Shown: positions 42,759 to 51,549 of the stretch, piece after piece
Layout: each line of letters starts with the position of its first letter
Numbering within the stretch: the first letter of the stretch is position 1
Assembly: GCF_900172365.1 (NCBI RefSeq)
Contig: NZ_FWFJ01000002.1
Location: forward strand, 1-64,000
From: Roseovarius gaetbuli
GTDB taxonomy: Bacteria > Pseudomonadota > Alphaproteobacteria > Rhodobacterales > Rhodobacteraceae
Length of the DNA stretch: 64,000 nucleotides
Direction: 5' to 3'
The notes under the pieces: model-generated
Told to the model about the DNA's origin: nothing
Database searches by the model: none
The model's input: only the letters and a program-made list of their open reading frames with translations
Position numbers and translations under genes: made by a program

Positions 42759-43263
42759 AATCCAGACGCGGTACGAAATGATCGGAGTTGGGACGGTTTC
42801 GCTGTTTTTCGACACCAACTCCGAATCACACCGAAAATCTACGAAAGAACTGTGCAAACCGCTGGACGCGTCGAAACTGGTTCAATCGACTCTGCATTTC
42901 AGGATTTCCCGTTCCAAAGACGCCAAACAGCCCTGTCCGCCGTGAAATCTTACGAATGGCCATCTTGTGCCTCAAGCGCCTTCGTCAAAAAACGCGGATG
43001 AAACCCATGTCGATAACACGTTGGCGTCAGACAAGTGCCACCCCATCTGCGCACGAAAAGTGAGCCCGACCCTTATGCCAGGCCAAGACCACGCCACGTG
43101 ACAAGAGCGGCGGCGCGCTACATTCGAGAATATTTGAAAGCGCGCTGCAAAAGCTCACGCTCGTTATCCCGCATTTGCGATCATAATTGGAAAAATCCAG
43201 ACCAAAACTGTCCGGCTTTTAGCCAATGGGTCATGATCTTTGGGTGACGCCGACCTGCCAATG
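42759..43263. other. No convincing gene between the TRAP and creatinase clusters
   Basis: This 505-bp stretch between convergent operons has only short frames without domains or ribosome binding sites. It may be the scar where two gene clusters were joined. I see no recognisable IS end, tRNA or long repeat. Confidence 0.5.
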
Positions 43264-43425
43264 TCAGTCTTCAGCAACCTGGCGAGGCACTGGGGCGACT
43301 TGGGTAAACGCGCCATATCGAAAGACGGCGACACGTCCATCTCCCGCTTGATTCAGAATGAATAATGCGGCCAGCGTCAATCCGACGCTGACCGCAGCAA
43401 TAAGTCTATCGAGGGCTTTGCGCAC
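43264..43425 (-). CDS. Small single-span membrane protein after creatinase
   Basis: This possible 53-residue protein starts at a GTG 7 bp after the creatinase stop. It has one hydrophobic segment (LIAAVSVGLTLAALFIL, about residues 7-24) and a polar tail ending in PRQVAED. The tight spacing suggests co-transcription with creatinase. No family is recognised, and the ribosome binding site is weak. The gene is uncertain. Confidence 0.4.
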   Translation of the reverse strand: MRKALDRLIAAVSVGLTLAALFILNQAGDGRVAVFRYGAFTQVAPVPRQVAED

Positions 43426-43432
43426 GGAACGC

Positions 43433-44653
43433 TCAGCCCTTGCCCACGATGTTATGCTCGGGACCAAAGGGGAAGCCGGTGATGTTCTCGGCCCCATCTT
43501 CGCCAATCACCAGAATATCATGCTCGCGGTATCCGCCCGCGCCGGGGCGACCCTCTGGGATCATGACCATCGGCTCCATCGAGACGACCATTCCGGGTTT
43601 CAGCTCCGTGTCGATATCCTCGCGCAGCTCAACCCCTGCCTCGCGGCCATAATAGTGGCTCAGCACGCCAAAGCTGTGGCCATAGCCAAAGGAACGGTAC
43701 TTGAGCAGATCCCATTCGCGATACATCTCGTTGAGTTCCTTGGCGATATCCATGCAGCGCGCGCCCGGCTTCATCAGTTCAAGCCCGCGCTCATGCACCG
43801 CGACGTTCTTTTGCCAGATATCGAGGCTGGCATCATCGACGCTATCGCAAAACAAAGTCCGCTCAAGTGCCGTGTAGTAGCCAAAGATCATCGGAAAGGT
43901 GTTGAGGCTGAGGATATCGCCCGACTGCACCACGCGATTGGTCACCGGGTTATGGGCGCCATCCGTGTTGATACCCGACTGAAACCATGTCCAGGTGTCC
44001 ATCAACTCTACAAACGGAAAGGATTTGGCTATCTCGCGGATCATCGCATTGGTGCCAGCGATGGCAACCTCATGCTCGGGCACGCCCGCCTGGACGGCAC
44101 CGGCGACAGCATAGCCGCCCACGTCGCAGATCCGCGCGCCTTCCTTGATAAGCGTGATTTCTTCGGCTGATTTGATGGTGCGCATCCACATCGACGCCTG
44201 GCTGATATCGACCAGTTCGACGCCAGGCAGAGCATCCTGAATCAACTGGCGATACTCAAGCGATACGTGGTCGAACTCGATCCCGACCCGCTTGGCGCCC
44301 TTGGTCAGCCCCTGCACCGCGCGGTAGAAGTTGTCGCGCCGCCAGTCGGTATAGGTGATGTTGCTGCCAAAGGTCCGGCGCCACGGCTGACCACCATCAA
44401 TACCCGCCGAAATCGTTGTGGCATTCTTTTGATCAACAACCATGCCATATTTACGTCCGAAATAGCAGTAGAGCCAACCCGAGTAATAATTGATGCAGTG
44501 ATACGAAGTGAACAACGCCGCATCGACGTTGTTACCGGCCATCCAGACGCGCAACTCGTTTTGGCGACGCGCCATTTCTGTGTCTGAAAAGGGTGAAAAT
44601 TCCTTTTCACCATTATGCCACTCCGTGACGTGCAGCATTTCATCATCAAGCAT
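43433..44653 (-). CDS. Creatinase (creatine amidinohydrolase)
   Basis: This 406-residue pita-bread enzyme of the M24 family follows creatinase of Pseudomonas and Flavobacterium almost motif for motif. Seen are MARRQNELR, FTSYHCINYYSGWLY, PWRRTFGSNITYTDWRRDNF and SGINTDGAHN (catalytic His). Also present are TALERTLFC (Glu) and SMEPMVMIPEGRPGAGGY (Glu). Its length agrees with the usual 400 or so. It splits creatine into sarcosine and urea, and being a hydrolase it lacks the metal ligands of M24 peptidases. The ATG at 44653 has GAGGAG before it. A LysR gene lies upstream on the same strand, with creatininase divergent from that. Confidence 0.92.
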   Translation of the reverse strand: MLDDEMLHVTEWHNGEKEFSPFSDTEMARRQNELRVWMAGNNVDAALFTSYHCINYYSGWLYCYFGRKYGMVVDQKNATTISAGIDGGQPWRRTFGSNITYTDWRRDNFYRAVQGLTKGAKRVGIEFDHVSLEYRQLIQDALPGVELVDISQASMWMRTIKSAEEITLIKEGARICDVGGYAVAGAVQAGVPEHEVAIAGTNAMIREIAKSFPFVELMDTWTWFQSGINTDGAHNPVTNRVVQSGDILSLNTFPMIFGYYTALERTLFCDSVDDASLDIWQKNVAVHERGLELMKPGARCMDIAKELNEMYREWDLLKYRSFGYGHSFGVLSHYYGREAGVELREDIDTELKPGMVVSMEPMVMIPEGRPGAGGYREHDILVIGEDGAENITGFPFGPEHNIVGKG

Positions 44654-44718
44654 TTCGGTATCTCCTCGCTGTCTTCGATACCAATCGGCTAACAGCAAAG
44701 ATGACCAAAGCATAATTA

Positions 44719-44754
44719 ATAGGTTTGATTTTAGAATAAGAAATCCAAATCTAT
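44719..44754. promoter_or_regulatory. Inverted repeat before creatinase
   Basis: ATAGGTTTGATTT is nearly inverted as AAATCCAAATCTAT about 9 bp later. It is AT-rich and lies 66 bp upstream of the creatinase start. It may be a binding site for the LysR protein encoded at 44768-45658. Confidence 0.4.
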
Positions 44755-44767
44755 AGACTGAGCCGCA

Positions 44768-45658
44768 TTAGCTGCGTGCATACGTAAGCTTGCGAAAGGC
44801 GCCTACCCCTTCGGTGATTTGTTCGATCAATTTCAACGCGGCGTCAGAGGCCTTGATGTGCTTATAGAAGAGGCCGACATGCAGGTTGGCCAGCGGAGGA
44901 AACCCCTCTTTTGGGGAAAGCACACGCATCCCCGGCAAGAGTGTTTTCTTTGTCAGGGCTGTCACCCCCATCCCGTCAAGCACTGCGTTTTGCAGAGCGG
45001 ATATGCCGGGACTCTCAAAACAAATCCGCCATTCGCGACCTTCCGTATTGAGGGCATCAATCATCCGTTTACGATAGAAACACCCCTTGGGATGGGCAAT
45101 TATCTGAACCGGCTTGTCAAGGCTGAATTGATAGTCACGCCCACAGACCCAGAATGGCCGCTCGGACCAGTAGAGCGACACATAAGGTGCAGGCATTGTA
45201 TCGGTGATCGCTATGGCAAGATCCAGCTCGTCAACATGCAGCTGCCCCAGGATATCACTGCTCCTGTCGCAACGTATATCCAATGAGACATCGGGATTCG
45301 CCCGCGAAAAATCGGCAATGATGCGCTGAAAATATTCAATCGCGTAATCTGTAGGCAAACCCACGCGGAGGGTGCCCATGAACTTGGCTTGCTGCAAATT
45401 GGCCACCGCCCTGTCATTCAGACGCAGCATCTCGCGGGCATAGCCGATAAGAGCATGCCCCTGCGGCGTCAAATCCAGGACCTTGCCTTTGTGATGCAAA
45501 AGTTTGGCCCCTACTAGATCCTCCAACCTCTTGACCTGCAATGAAATAGCGGGCTGCGTGCGGCCGAGAACCTGTCCGGTTTCGGTATAGCTCCCAAGAT
45601 CCACAACCGTGACAAAGGTGCGGATAAGGTCGATCTGTAAGTTCACAAAATGACGCAT
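44768..45658 (-). CDS. LysR-type regulator of creatinine genes
   Basis: This 296-residue LysR protein has the N-terminal winged helix (IDLIRTFVTVVDLGSYTETG, then RTQPAISLQVKRLEDLVG) and a C-terminal effector domain. AAGGA lies 9 bp before the ATG. It stands between creatinase (same strand, downstream) and creatininase (divergent, start 45753). The AT-rich gaps on both sides carry inverted repeats (44719-44754 and 45688-45706). It probably activates both genes in response to creatinine or creatine, which is inference from position. Confidence 0.85.
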   Translation of the reverse strand: MRHFVNLQIDLIRTFVTVVDLGSYTETGQVLGRTQPAISLQVKRLEDLVGAKLLHHKGKVLDLTPQGHALIGYAREMLRLNDRAVANLQQAKFMGTLRVGLPTDYAIEYFQRIIADFSRANPDVSLDIRCDRSSDILGQLHVDELDLAIAITDTMPAPYVSLYWSERPFWVCGRDYQFSLDKPVQIIAHPKGCFYRKRMIDALNTEGREWRICFESPGISALQNAVLDGMGVTALTKKTLLPGMRVLSPKEGFPPLANLHVGLFYKHIKASDAALKLIEQITEGVGAFRKLTYARS

Positions 45659-45687
45659 GATTAATAATCCTTATTCAAACATTGATA

Positions 45688-45706
45688 CTATGAATTTTAC
45701 GCATAG
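45688..45706. promoter_or_regulatory. LysR-box-like dyad before creatininase
   Basis: CTATG and CATAG stand 9 bp apart inside a T-N-rich segment with a LysR-type T-N-A spacing. It lies 46 bp before the creatininase start and 30 bp from the LysR start. A second small dyad, AATAAtccTTATT, overlaps the LysR side. Confidence 0.4.
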
Positions 45707-45752
45707 AGCAAGCCGTTCTAAGCTCCAGCAACCTAGAAGAAAAGAGGGAAAC

Positions 45753-46553
45753 ATGGCCCAAGATACGGCTTTTGCAGCAGAATTACCCTGGCCCGAGTAT
45801 CAGCGCCGCGTTCAAGGCGGGGCTGTCCCCATCTTTATCCCGCTCGGATCAATGGAACAGCACGGCCACCACATGCCGATGCATGTCGATGTCCTCTTGC
45901 CCACTGAATTCGCCCGTCGGGCGGCGGTGGCGACGGGTGGTCTTGTCGCTCCGCCATTCACCTACGGATACAAATCCCAACAAAAGTCGGGGGGTGGCAA
46001 TTTCTTTCCGGGCACCACCAGCCTGGACGGCGCAAGCCTCGTGAACGCGCTCAAGGATGTCATCCGCGAGTTCGCCCGTCACGGCAATCGCCAGCTTTGC
46101 ATCGTCAATGGACATTTCGAGAATTCCTGGTTCATCGCCGAAGGCATTGACCTCGCGTTGCGTGAACTGGGCTGGAGTGGCATTCACGACACCAAGGTTG
46201 TGGTGCTCTCTTATTGGGATTTCGTCGATCAGGCGGCGATCGACAAGCTTTACCCCGAGGGTTTTCTGGGCTGGGACATTGAGCATGGCGGGGTTCTGGA
46301 AACCTCGCTGATGCTGCGCCTCTATCCCGACATGGTGGCCCTGGAAAAGGCAGTCGATCATCCGCCTGCCGAATTCCCGCCCTATGACGTTTATCCGCCG
46401 CATCCTGAATGGACACCGGCAAGCGGCACGCTGTCCTCCCCCAAAAACGCCTCTGCCGAAAAGGGCGACATCCTGCTGGACGTCTGCACGCGCGGCATCG
46501 TGAAAGCGCTGCGCACAGAGTTCTCATTCAAAGATCAGATTGCCGCCGAGTGA
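45753..46553 (+). CDS. Creatininase (creatinine amidohydrolase)
   Basis: This 266-residue metal enzyme has the metal ligands in GSMEQHGHH, then MHVDVLLPTEFA, and VNGHFENSWF. The segment YGYKSQQKSGGGNFFPGTTS and GFLGWDIEHGG are nearly identical to those of Pseudomonas creatininase. It interconverts creatinine and creatine by opening the ring. The start at 45753 is chosen for AAAAGAGGGAAA ahead of it; the frame extends upstream but holds the regulatory dyads. It leads an operon with the Pot-like transporter. Confidence 0.93.
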   Translation: MAQDTAFAAELPWPEYQRRVQGGAVPIFIPLGSMEQHGHHMPMHVDVLLPTEFARRAAVATGGLVAPPFTYGYKSQQKSGGGNFFPGTTSLDGASLVNALKDVIREFARHGNRQLCIVNGHFENSWFIAEGIDLALRELGWSGIHDTKVVVLSYWDFVDQAAIDKLYPEGFLGWDIEHGGVLETSLMLRLYPDMVALEKAVDHPPAEFPPYDVYPPHPEWTPASGTLSSPKNASAEKGDILLDVCTRGIVKALRTEFSFKDQIAAE

Positions 46554-46604
46554 GGCGTTGAGAGACCAAGAACAAAAACCGTTTTGACCACCAAGGAGAT
46601 ATCC

Positions 46605-47723
46605 ATGACCAAGACCACGCACGCCCCGACCCGCCGCCGACTGCTCCAGATGACCGCTGGTGCGGCGCTGGCCACTCCCTTCCTGTCGATCCGCGCCGCG
46701 GCCCAGACCGTCAACCTGTCAATGCTGGCATGGTATGGCCATGCAGAGCCCGATATCGTCGGAGAGTTCGAAGACGCCAACAACGCGAAGTTCACGCCGA
46801 AGTACTATACCGGCGGCGACAACATGCTTGGCCTGATCGCACAATCGCCCGCTGGCACCTATGACCTCATCCTTTCGGATGCCGAGTATGTTCAACAGCT
46901 GAACGCCGCTGGCTATATCGAACAGCTCGATCCGGCGGATTACGCGTTTGACGATTTCTACCCCGAGTTCCAGAAATTCCCCGGCCACTGGCAGGACGAC
47001 AAGCTGTATTCGGTGATCACGCGGTTCGGCTTCCTCGGCATCGCCCATAACACCGACGTGCTGAGCGAGAAGGACGCGTCAAGCTATGGCGTATTCTCCG
47101 ATCCACGCGTCACCGGCAAGCTGGGCCACTTTGACTGGCACCTTCCGAACCTGGGTCAGATGAGTCTCGCGGTCGGCAACCCCTCGCCTTATGACATCGA
47201 CGAGGCGGCCTGGGAAAAGGTGCAGGAGGCCACCATGGCCCTGCGCGGACAGGTCGGCGGCTTTTTTGACTATGGCGGCACCTTCTCGTCGCTCAATGAC
47301 GGACAGATGGTTGCCTTTGGCGGGATCGGCGACTGGATCACCGGCGTTCTGGAAAAGAACGGCGCAAAGGTGCGCACCACGATCCCCGAAGAAGGCGGGC
47401 TGCAATGGACCGAATCCTTCTCGATCGGCAAGGGTTCGCGCAATCACGAGATGGCCCGCAAGTGGATCCAGTGGATCACGTCGCCCGACGGCCAGGCAAA
47501 ATCCGCGGATATGGCCGCATACCCAGCGCTTGTCCCCAGCAAGAAGGGTTGGGAGGTTCTGAACAGCACCAACCCCGCAGAGGCCAAGCGCCAGAACATG
47601 GTTCTGGGCCAACACAATGCCATGGATATGATCCGCGAGGGGCGTATCAAGTACCGCCAACTGCCCGTGCAACAGAGCCTTGAGGACTGGAACGACTTCT
47701 GGTCCGACTATAAGGGCGCCTGA
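46605..47723 (+). CDS. Pot-like ABC transporter substrate-binding protein
   Basis: This 372-residue periplasmic binding protein of the PotD/spermidine family has a Tat-type signal (PTRRRLLQM, then TAGAALATPFLSI, cleavage near AAA at about 34). AAGGAGATATCC sits directly before the ATG. It is 51 bp after creatininase and is followed by two permeases and an ATPase. Although similar proteins bind polyamines, the operon places it with creatinine breakdown, so creatinine or creatine is the more likely ligand. Confidence 0.85.
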   Translation: MTKTTHAPTRRRLLQMTAGAALATPFLSIRAAAQTVNLSMLAWYGHAEPDIVGEFEDANNAKFTPKYYTGGDNMLGLIAQSPAGTYDLILSDAEYVQQLNAAGYIEQLDPADYAFDDFYPEFQKFPGHWQDDKLYSVITRFGFLGIAHNTDVLSEKDASSYGVFSDPRVTGKLGHFDWHLPNLGQMSLAVGNPSPYDIDEAAWEKVQEATMALRGQVGGFFDYGGTFSSLNDGQMVAFGGIGDWITGVLEKNGAKVRTTIPEEGGLQWTESFSIGKGSRNHEMARKWIQWITSPDGQAKSADMAAYPALVPSKKGWEVLNSTNPAEAKRQNMVLGQHNAMDMIREGRIKYRQLPVQQSLEDWNDFWSDYKGA

Positions 47724-47797
47724 CGCGGGCCTTGCCGGGGTCTTTCATCTCCCAGACCCCGGCGCATCCGCTCCTGCCTCCGAGAAAGCCGCATAAA

Positions 47798-48646
47798 ATG
47801 ACCCGATCCCGCCCCAGTCTCTTTTCTCTCGTGCTGTCCCTGCCGCTCTTGATCTGGCAGGTGGCCTTCTTCCTCTTTCCGCTGATCTTCCTCGTGGCAA
47901 TCAGCTTCTGGACGGTACGCAATTTCCAGATGACGCCGGACCTGAATTTCGGCAATTGGGACCGCATCCTGACGCGTGGCACCTTTTGGGATGCCTATGC
48001 GCGCACCGCAATGCTCGCCACGGCGTCGGCGGCATTGACCAGCGCCATCGCCTTTCCCGCTGCCTATGCGATTTCATTCAAGCTCTCGGAGAGGGCCAAG
48101 CAATGGCTGGTCTTCGTCCTGATAATTCCCTTTTTCACCAGCTATCTGGTGCGGGTTTATTCGCTTCAGGTGTTTCTGTCGGATGCGGGAATTATCAACG
48201 CATTCCTGGACATGTTCGGAATTGGGCCGTTCCTAATGCTTAACACCACCTTTGGCACGCTGGTGGGAATGGTCACGCTCTGCCTGCCGCTGGTGATCCT
48301 GCTTCAGGTGTTCAGCCTCAATTTCGTCAACCGAGATTTTGTCGAGGCTGCGCATAACTTGCGCTGCGGACGGCTGCGCACGGTGCTGGCGGTGATCGTG
48401 CCCTCGGCACGGGTGGGGCTTGTGATTGCCGCGCTGTTCGCCTTCATCCTCTCGTTCGGCGATTTCGTGAGCCCGCTTTACCTGGGTGGAGGCAACCCGC
48501 CGACGCTCTCGATCATGATCACCGATATCACAAAATCCGGGCAGCAATGGCCCCGCGCCGCCGTCGTCGCGCTAATGATGATCGGCACGCTGCTCACCGT
48601 GGCCTTCGGCGCCATCACTTATGCCTACAAGGAGCGCGGCAAATGA
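47798..48646 (+). CDS. Pot-like ABC transporter permease (PotB type)
   Basis: This 282-residue inner-membrane permease has about six hydrophobic segments. The EAA-type loop VEAAHNLRCGRLRTVLAVIVPSA is at about 197-219. It shares the transporter operon and overlaps the next permease by 4 bp (ATGA). The ATG at 47798 is preceded by a weak AGAAAG. The substrate would be the one bound by the protein at 46605-47723. Confidence 0.87.
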   Translation: MTRSRPSLFSLVLSLPLLIWQVAFFLFPLIFLVAISFWTVRNFQMTPDLNFGNWDRILTRGTFWDAYARTAMLATASAALTSAIAFPAAYAISFKLSERAKQWLVFVLIIPFFTSYLVRVYSLQVFLSDAGIINAFLDMFGIGPFLMLNTTFGTLVGMVTLCLPLVILLQVFSLNFVNRDFVEAAHNLRCGRLRTVLAVIVPSARVGLVIAALFAFILSFGDFVSPLYLGGGNPPTLSIMITDITKSGQQWPRAAVVALMMIGTLLTVAFGAITYAYKERGK

Positions 48647-49443
48647 CCGGCAACCGCAATCGCCTGATCAACGCGGCCCTGAAACTGCACATCGCGGCCT
48701 GCGTGATCTTTATCTTCGCGCCGATCCTCGGCAGTTTCGTGTTCTCGCTCAACTCGGATCGCTTTCCCTCGCTCCCCCTGGGGCATTTCTCGACCGAGTG
48801 GTATCGCCTGATCTGGGAGGATCCGTTCGTCTGGGCCGGATTCTTCAACACCGTCGTCGTCGGGCTCATTGTGGCGGTGATTGCCACGGTGCTGGGTTTT
48901 GGCGGGGCCTACACCGATTTTCGATACAACTTTTTCGGAAAGAACATATACCTCGCCCTCGCCCTTTTGCCGCCGACCATCCCGGTGGTAATCATGGGGC
49001 TGGCAATGCTGGCGTTCCTGTCTCGGGTAAACCTGTCGGGCAGCACGATCTCGATCATCATCGCTCATGGCGTGATGTGCAGCCCCTTTGCCATGGCCAT
49101 TATTCGCCTGCGCCTGTCGCAGATGGACCCCGATCTTGAGGCCGCCGCGTGGAACCTTGGCGGCAATGAATGGGCGACCTTGCGCCACGTGATAATTCCC
49201 TTCACCAAGCCAGCACTTTTTGCCGCGCTCTTCATCACTATGGCTGTGTCCTTCGATGAATTCGCGGTCGCTTGGTTCGTCTCGGGCCTCAATGAAACCC
49301 TGCCGGTAAAAATCCTCGGCTTTCTTCAGGGACAGGTCAGCCCGCGCATCAACGCAATCGGCTCTCTGGCCTTCGTTAGTTCCATCACACTGATCATTCT
49401 GGCGCAGATGCTCTTGCGCAATTCGTCAAAGGATAAGTCATGA
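48643..49443 (+). CDS. Pot-like ABC transporter permease (PotC type)
   Basis: This 266-residue permease has about six hydrophobic segments and the loop EAAAWNLGGNEWATLRHVIIP that contacts the ATPase. The PotC-like opening has FIFAPILGSFVFSLN. It starts in the ATGA overlap with the preceding permease and ends overlapping the ATPase gene. It forms a heterodimer with the PotB-type subunit. Confidence 0.87.
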   Translation: MTGNRNRLINAALKLHIAACVIFIFAPILGSFVFSLNSDRFPSLPLGHFSTEWYRLIWEDPFVWAGFFNTVVVGLIVAVIATVLGFGGAYTDFRYNFFGKNIYLALALLPPTIPVVIMGLAMLAFLSRVNLSGSTISIIIAHGVMCSPFAMAIIRLRLSQMDPDLEAAAWNLGGNEWATLRHVIIPFTKPALFAALFITMAVSFDEFAVAWFVSGLNETLPVKILGFLQGQVSPRINAIGSLAFVSSITLIILAQMLLRNSSKDKS

Positions 49444-50540
49444 CCATGCACATGAACACCGACGCCATCGTCAAGCTTGATGGGGTCGTCAAGCAATTCG
49501 GCACTTTCACCGCCGTGGAGCGGGTCGATTTCGAGATCGGGCGCGGCGAGTTTCTGGCGATCATGGGCTCATCGGGTTGTGGCAAGACAACCACCCTCAG
49601 GATGCTGGCGGGATTGGATGATCCAACCGAGGGCGATATATGGCTTGATGGCGAGCGGGTGAACGGCAAGGCCACATGGGACCGCGACACGCCGATGGTC
49701 TGGCAGAGCCTTGCGCTTTTCCCCTTCCTCACGGTGCAGGAAAACGTCGAATTCAGCCTGAAGATGCGCGGCGTGGGCAAGACCGAGCGTATCGCCCGGG
49801 CGCGCAACTGGCTCGACAAGATGCAGATTCTCGAATTCGCCGACCGCAACATCTCGCAACTTTCAGGTGGTCAAAGGCAGCGCGTGGCCCTTGCACGCGC
49901 CCTAGTGACCGAACCCAAGATATTGCTCCTTGATGAACCACTCTCGGCGCTTGACGCGCATCTCAAGGTACGGATGCAGGCGGTGCTGTCGAGCCTGCAA
50001 AAAGACCTTGGCATCACCTTTGTCTATGTCACTCACTCCATGTCCGAGGCATTTTCAATGGCGGATCGGGTGGTGATCATGAGCCGGGGCAAGATCGAGC
50101 AGATCGGGTCGCCCCAGGAAATCTATCACGCGCCGCGCAATCGGTTCGTGGCCGAATTTCTCGGTTCTTCCAATATCTTCACTGGACGGCTGGTAGAGAA
50201 ATCAGGTGACGATTGGCTGGTCGAGACTGTTCATGGCCGCTTTGCGGTCACTGCAAGCAATGCGCCCGCGAAATCTCTGGGAGACGCGGTAACCTTTACC
50301 GTCAGCGCCGAGAACATGCATATCAGCCCCGAGGGGGCCCACACGCCAGGTATCCGGGCCAAGGTGGTGGGCGAGGAGTTCGTCGGTGCCACTGCCATTG
50401 TATTTCTAGAGACAGAAACAGGAGAAGAGTTGAAGGTGCAGAAAAGTCATGTTGAACTGACTTCGGTAAATCTGCATCCGGGGAGCACCCTGAATCTGCA
50501 TTGGGAGTCTCATAGCTGTCATGTCCTGCCAGGCGAATGA
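49440..50540 (+). CDS. Pot-like ABC transporter ATPase (PotA type)
   Basis: This 366-residue ATPase has Walker A GSSGCGKTT (about 42-50), the signature LSGGQRQRV and Walker B LLLDEPLSALD. A C-terminal TOBE-type regulatory domain spans about 240-366. The ATG overlaps the stop of the PotC-type gene. It overlaps the next gene, a GlxA-type regulator, by 20 bp, so the regulator belongs to the same operon. Confidence 0.9.
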   Translation: MTMHMNTDAIVKLDGVVKQFGTFTAVERVDFEIGRGEFLAIMGSSGCGKTTTLRMLAGLDDPTEGDIWLDGERVNGKATWDRDTPMVWQSLALFPFLTVQENVEFSLKMRGVGKTERIARARNWLDKMQILEFADRNISQLSGGQRQRVALARALVTEPKILLLDEPLSALDAHLKVRMQAVLSSLQKDLGITFVYVTHSMSEAFSMADRVVIMSRGKIEQIGSPQEIYHAPRNRFVAEFLGSSNIFTGRLVEKSGDDWLVETVHGRFAVTASNAPAKSLGDAVTFTVSAENMHISPEGAHTPGIRAKVVGEEFVGATAIVFLETETGEELKVQKSHVELTSVNLHPGSTLNLHWESHSCHVLPGE

Positions 50541-51549
50541 CACCGAAAAGCGCCGCGAGGCCATTATTCCGCAAGGCGCGGCTTACTTTGCTGTAGAGAC
50601 AACCAAATCCGCGCGGCATTTCGCCTTTCACCTGCTCCCCGAGTTCACCCTTCTAGCGTTCAGCGCAGCGCTTGACCCTCTGAGGATCGCCAACCAACTG
50701 GCACAGCGCCCGCTCTATCGCTGGACTGTGTCCTCGCAGGATGGCGCCGCGGCTACCAGTTCTTGCGGGATGTCGGTGAATGTCGATCAGCCGCTAAGCC
50801 CGAGCGCGCGCGATACCGATCTCGTGGTCTGTGGCGGCACTGTGCGAAGTGGCGAGGGCCATAAGGAATTGCAGGCGGTCCTACGCCAGCATGCCCGCTT
50901 TGGTGGTCGTGTGGGGGGGATCTGCACGGGGGCGATTGCCCTCGCGCAGGCGGGGTTGTTGGCTGGGCGCAAGGCCACATTGCACTGGGAAAACCAACCC
51001 GCGTTTCGCGAAAAGTTTCCCGACGTGGAGGTAACCGGAAACACCTATGAGGTGGATGGCAGGATTTTCACTTGTGGTGGCGGCGTGGGCGCAACCGACA
51101 TGATGCTAGAGATCATCGAAGACGATTACGGCCGACCTTTTGCCGATCTGGTCGCCGACATGTGCCTCTACGCTCAGCGCCGCAGCGAGCGATCCCCTCA
51201 GCGCACATCGATCAGCAATGCAATCGAAAGCCGCAACCCTTTGCTTGTCCGCGCAATCAAGCTGATGCAAGCCAATATTGAAACGCCAACGGCGATGGAA
51301 GATCTGGCAGATGCCACAGGATGTTCACGCCGACAAATGGAACGGCTTTTCATGAAATATCTCGACAAGACCCCCTACAGGTTCTTTCGCGACCTCAGGC
51401 TTGACCATGGCCATAGTCTTTTGCGAGAGACCGACATGAGCGTGACAGAGATAGCCGTCGCCTCGGGCTTTGCCTCGCCGGTTGTTTTCATAAAATGCTT
51501 TCGCGAACGCTTTGGCCACTCTCCCGGAAAATACCGAAAAACGAACTAG
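50521..51549 (+). CDS. GlxA-type AraC-family regulator
   Basis: This 342-residue regulator has an N-terminal DJ-1/PfpI amidotransferase-like domain (about 25-200, with GICTGAIALAQAGLL where the nucleophile would be). A C-terminal AraC double helix-turn-helix spans about 235-340 (MEDLADATGCSRRQMERLF, then MSVTEIAVASGFASPVVFIKCF). GlxA-type proteins control carnitine, betaine, arginine and creatine-like pathways. As the last gene of the creatininase-transporter operon it probably senses creatine, sarcosine or a related compound. It is followed by a 536-bp gap without genes. Confidence 0.88.
   Translation: MSCQANDTEKRREAIIPQGAAYFAVETTKSARHFAFHLLPEFTLLAFSAALDPLRIANQLAQRPLYRWTVSSQDGAAATSSCGMSVNVDQPLSPSARDTDLVVCGGTVRSGEGHKELQAVLRQHARFGGRVGGICTGAIALAQAGLLAGRKATLHWENQPAFREKFPDVEVTGNTYEVDGRIFTCGGGVGATDMMLEIIEDDYGRPFADLVADMCLYAQRRSERSPQRTSISNAIESRNPLLVRAIKLMQANIETPTAMEDLADATGCSRRQMERLFMKYLDKTPYRFFRDLRLDHGHSLLRETDMSVTEIAVASGFASPVVFIKCFRERFGHSPGKYRKTN

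Noticed and set aside
43433-44653. Xaa-Pro aminopeptidase
   Set aside because: The M24 fold allows it, but the active-site segments and length follow creatinase, and creatininase is nearby.
46605-50540. Plain spermidine/putrescine transporter
   Set aside because: The sequence family allows it, but the operon starts with creatininase and ends with a GlxA-type regulator, so a creatinine-type substrate is favoured.
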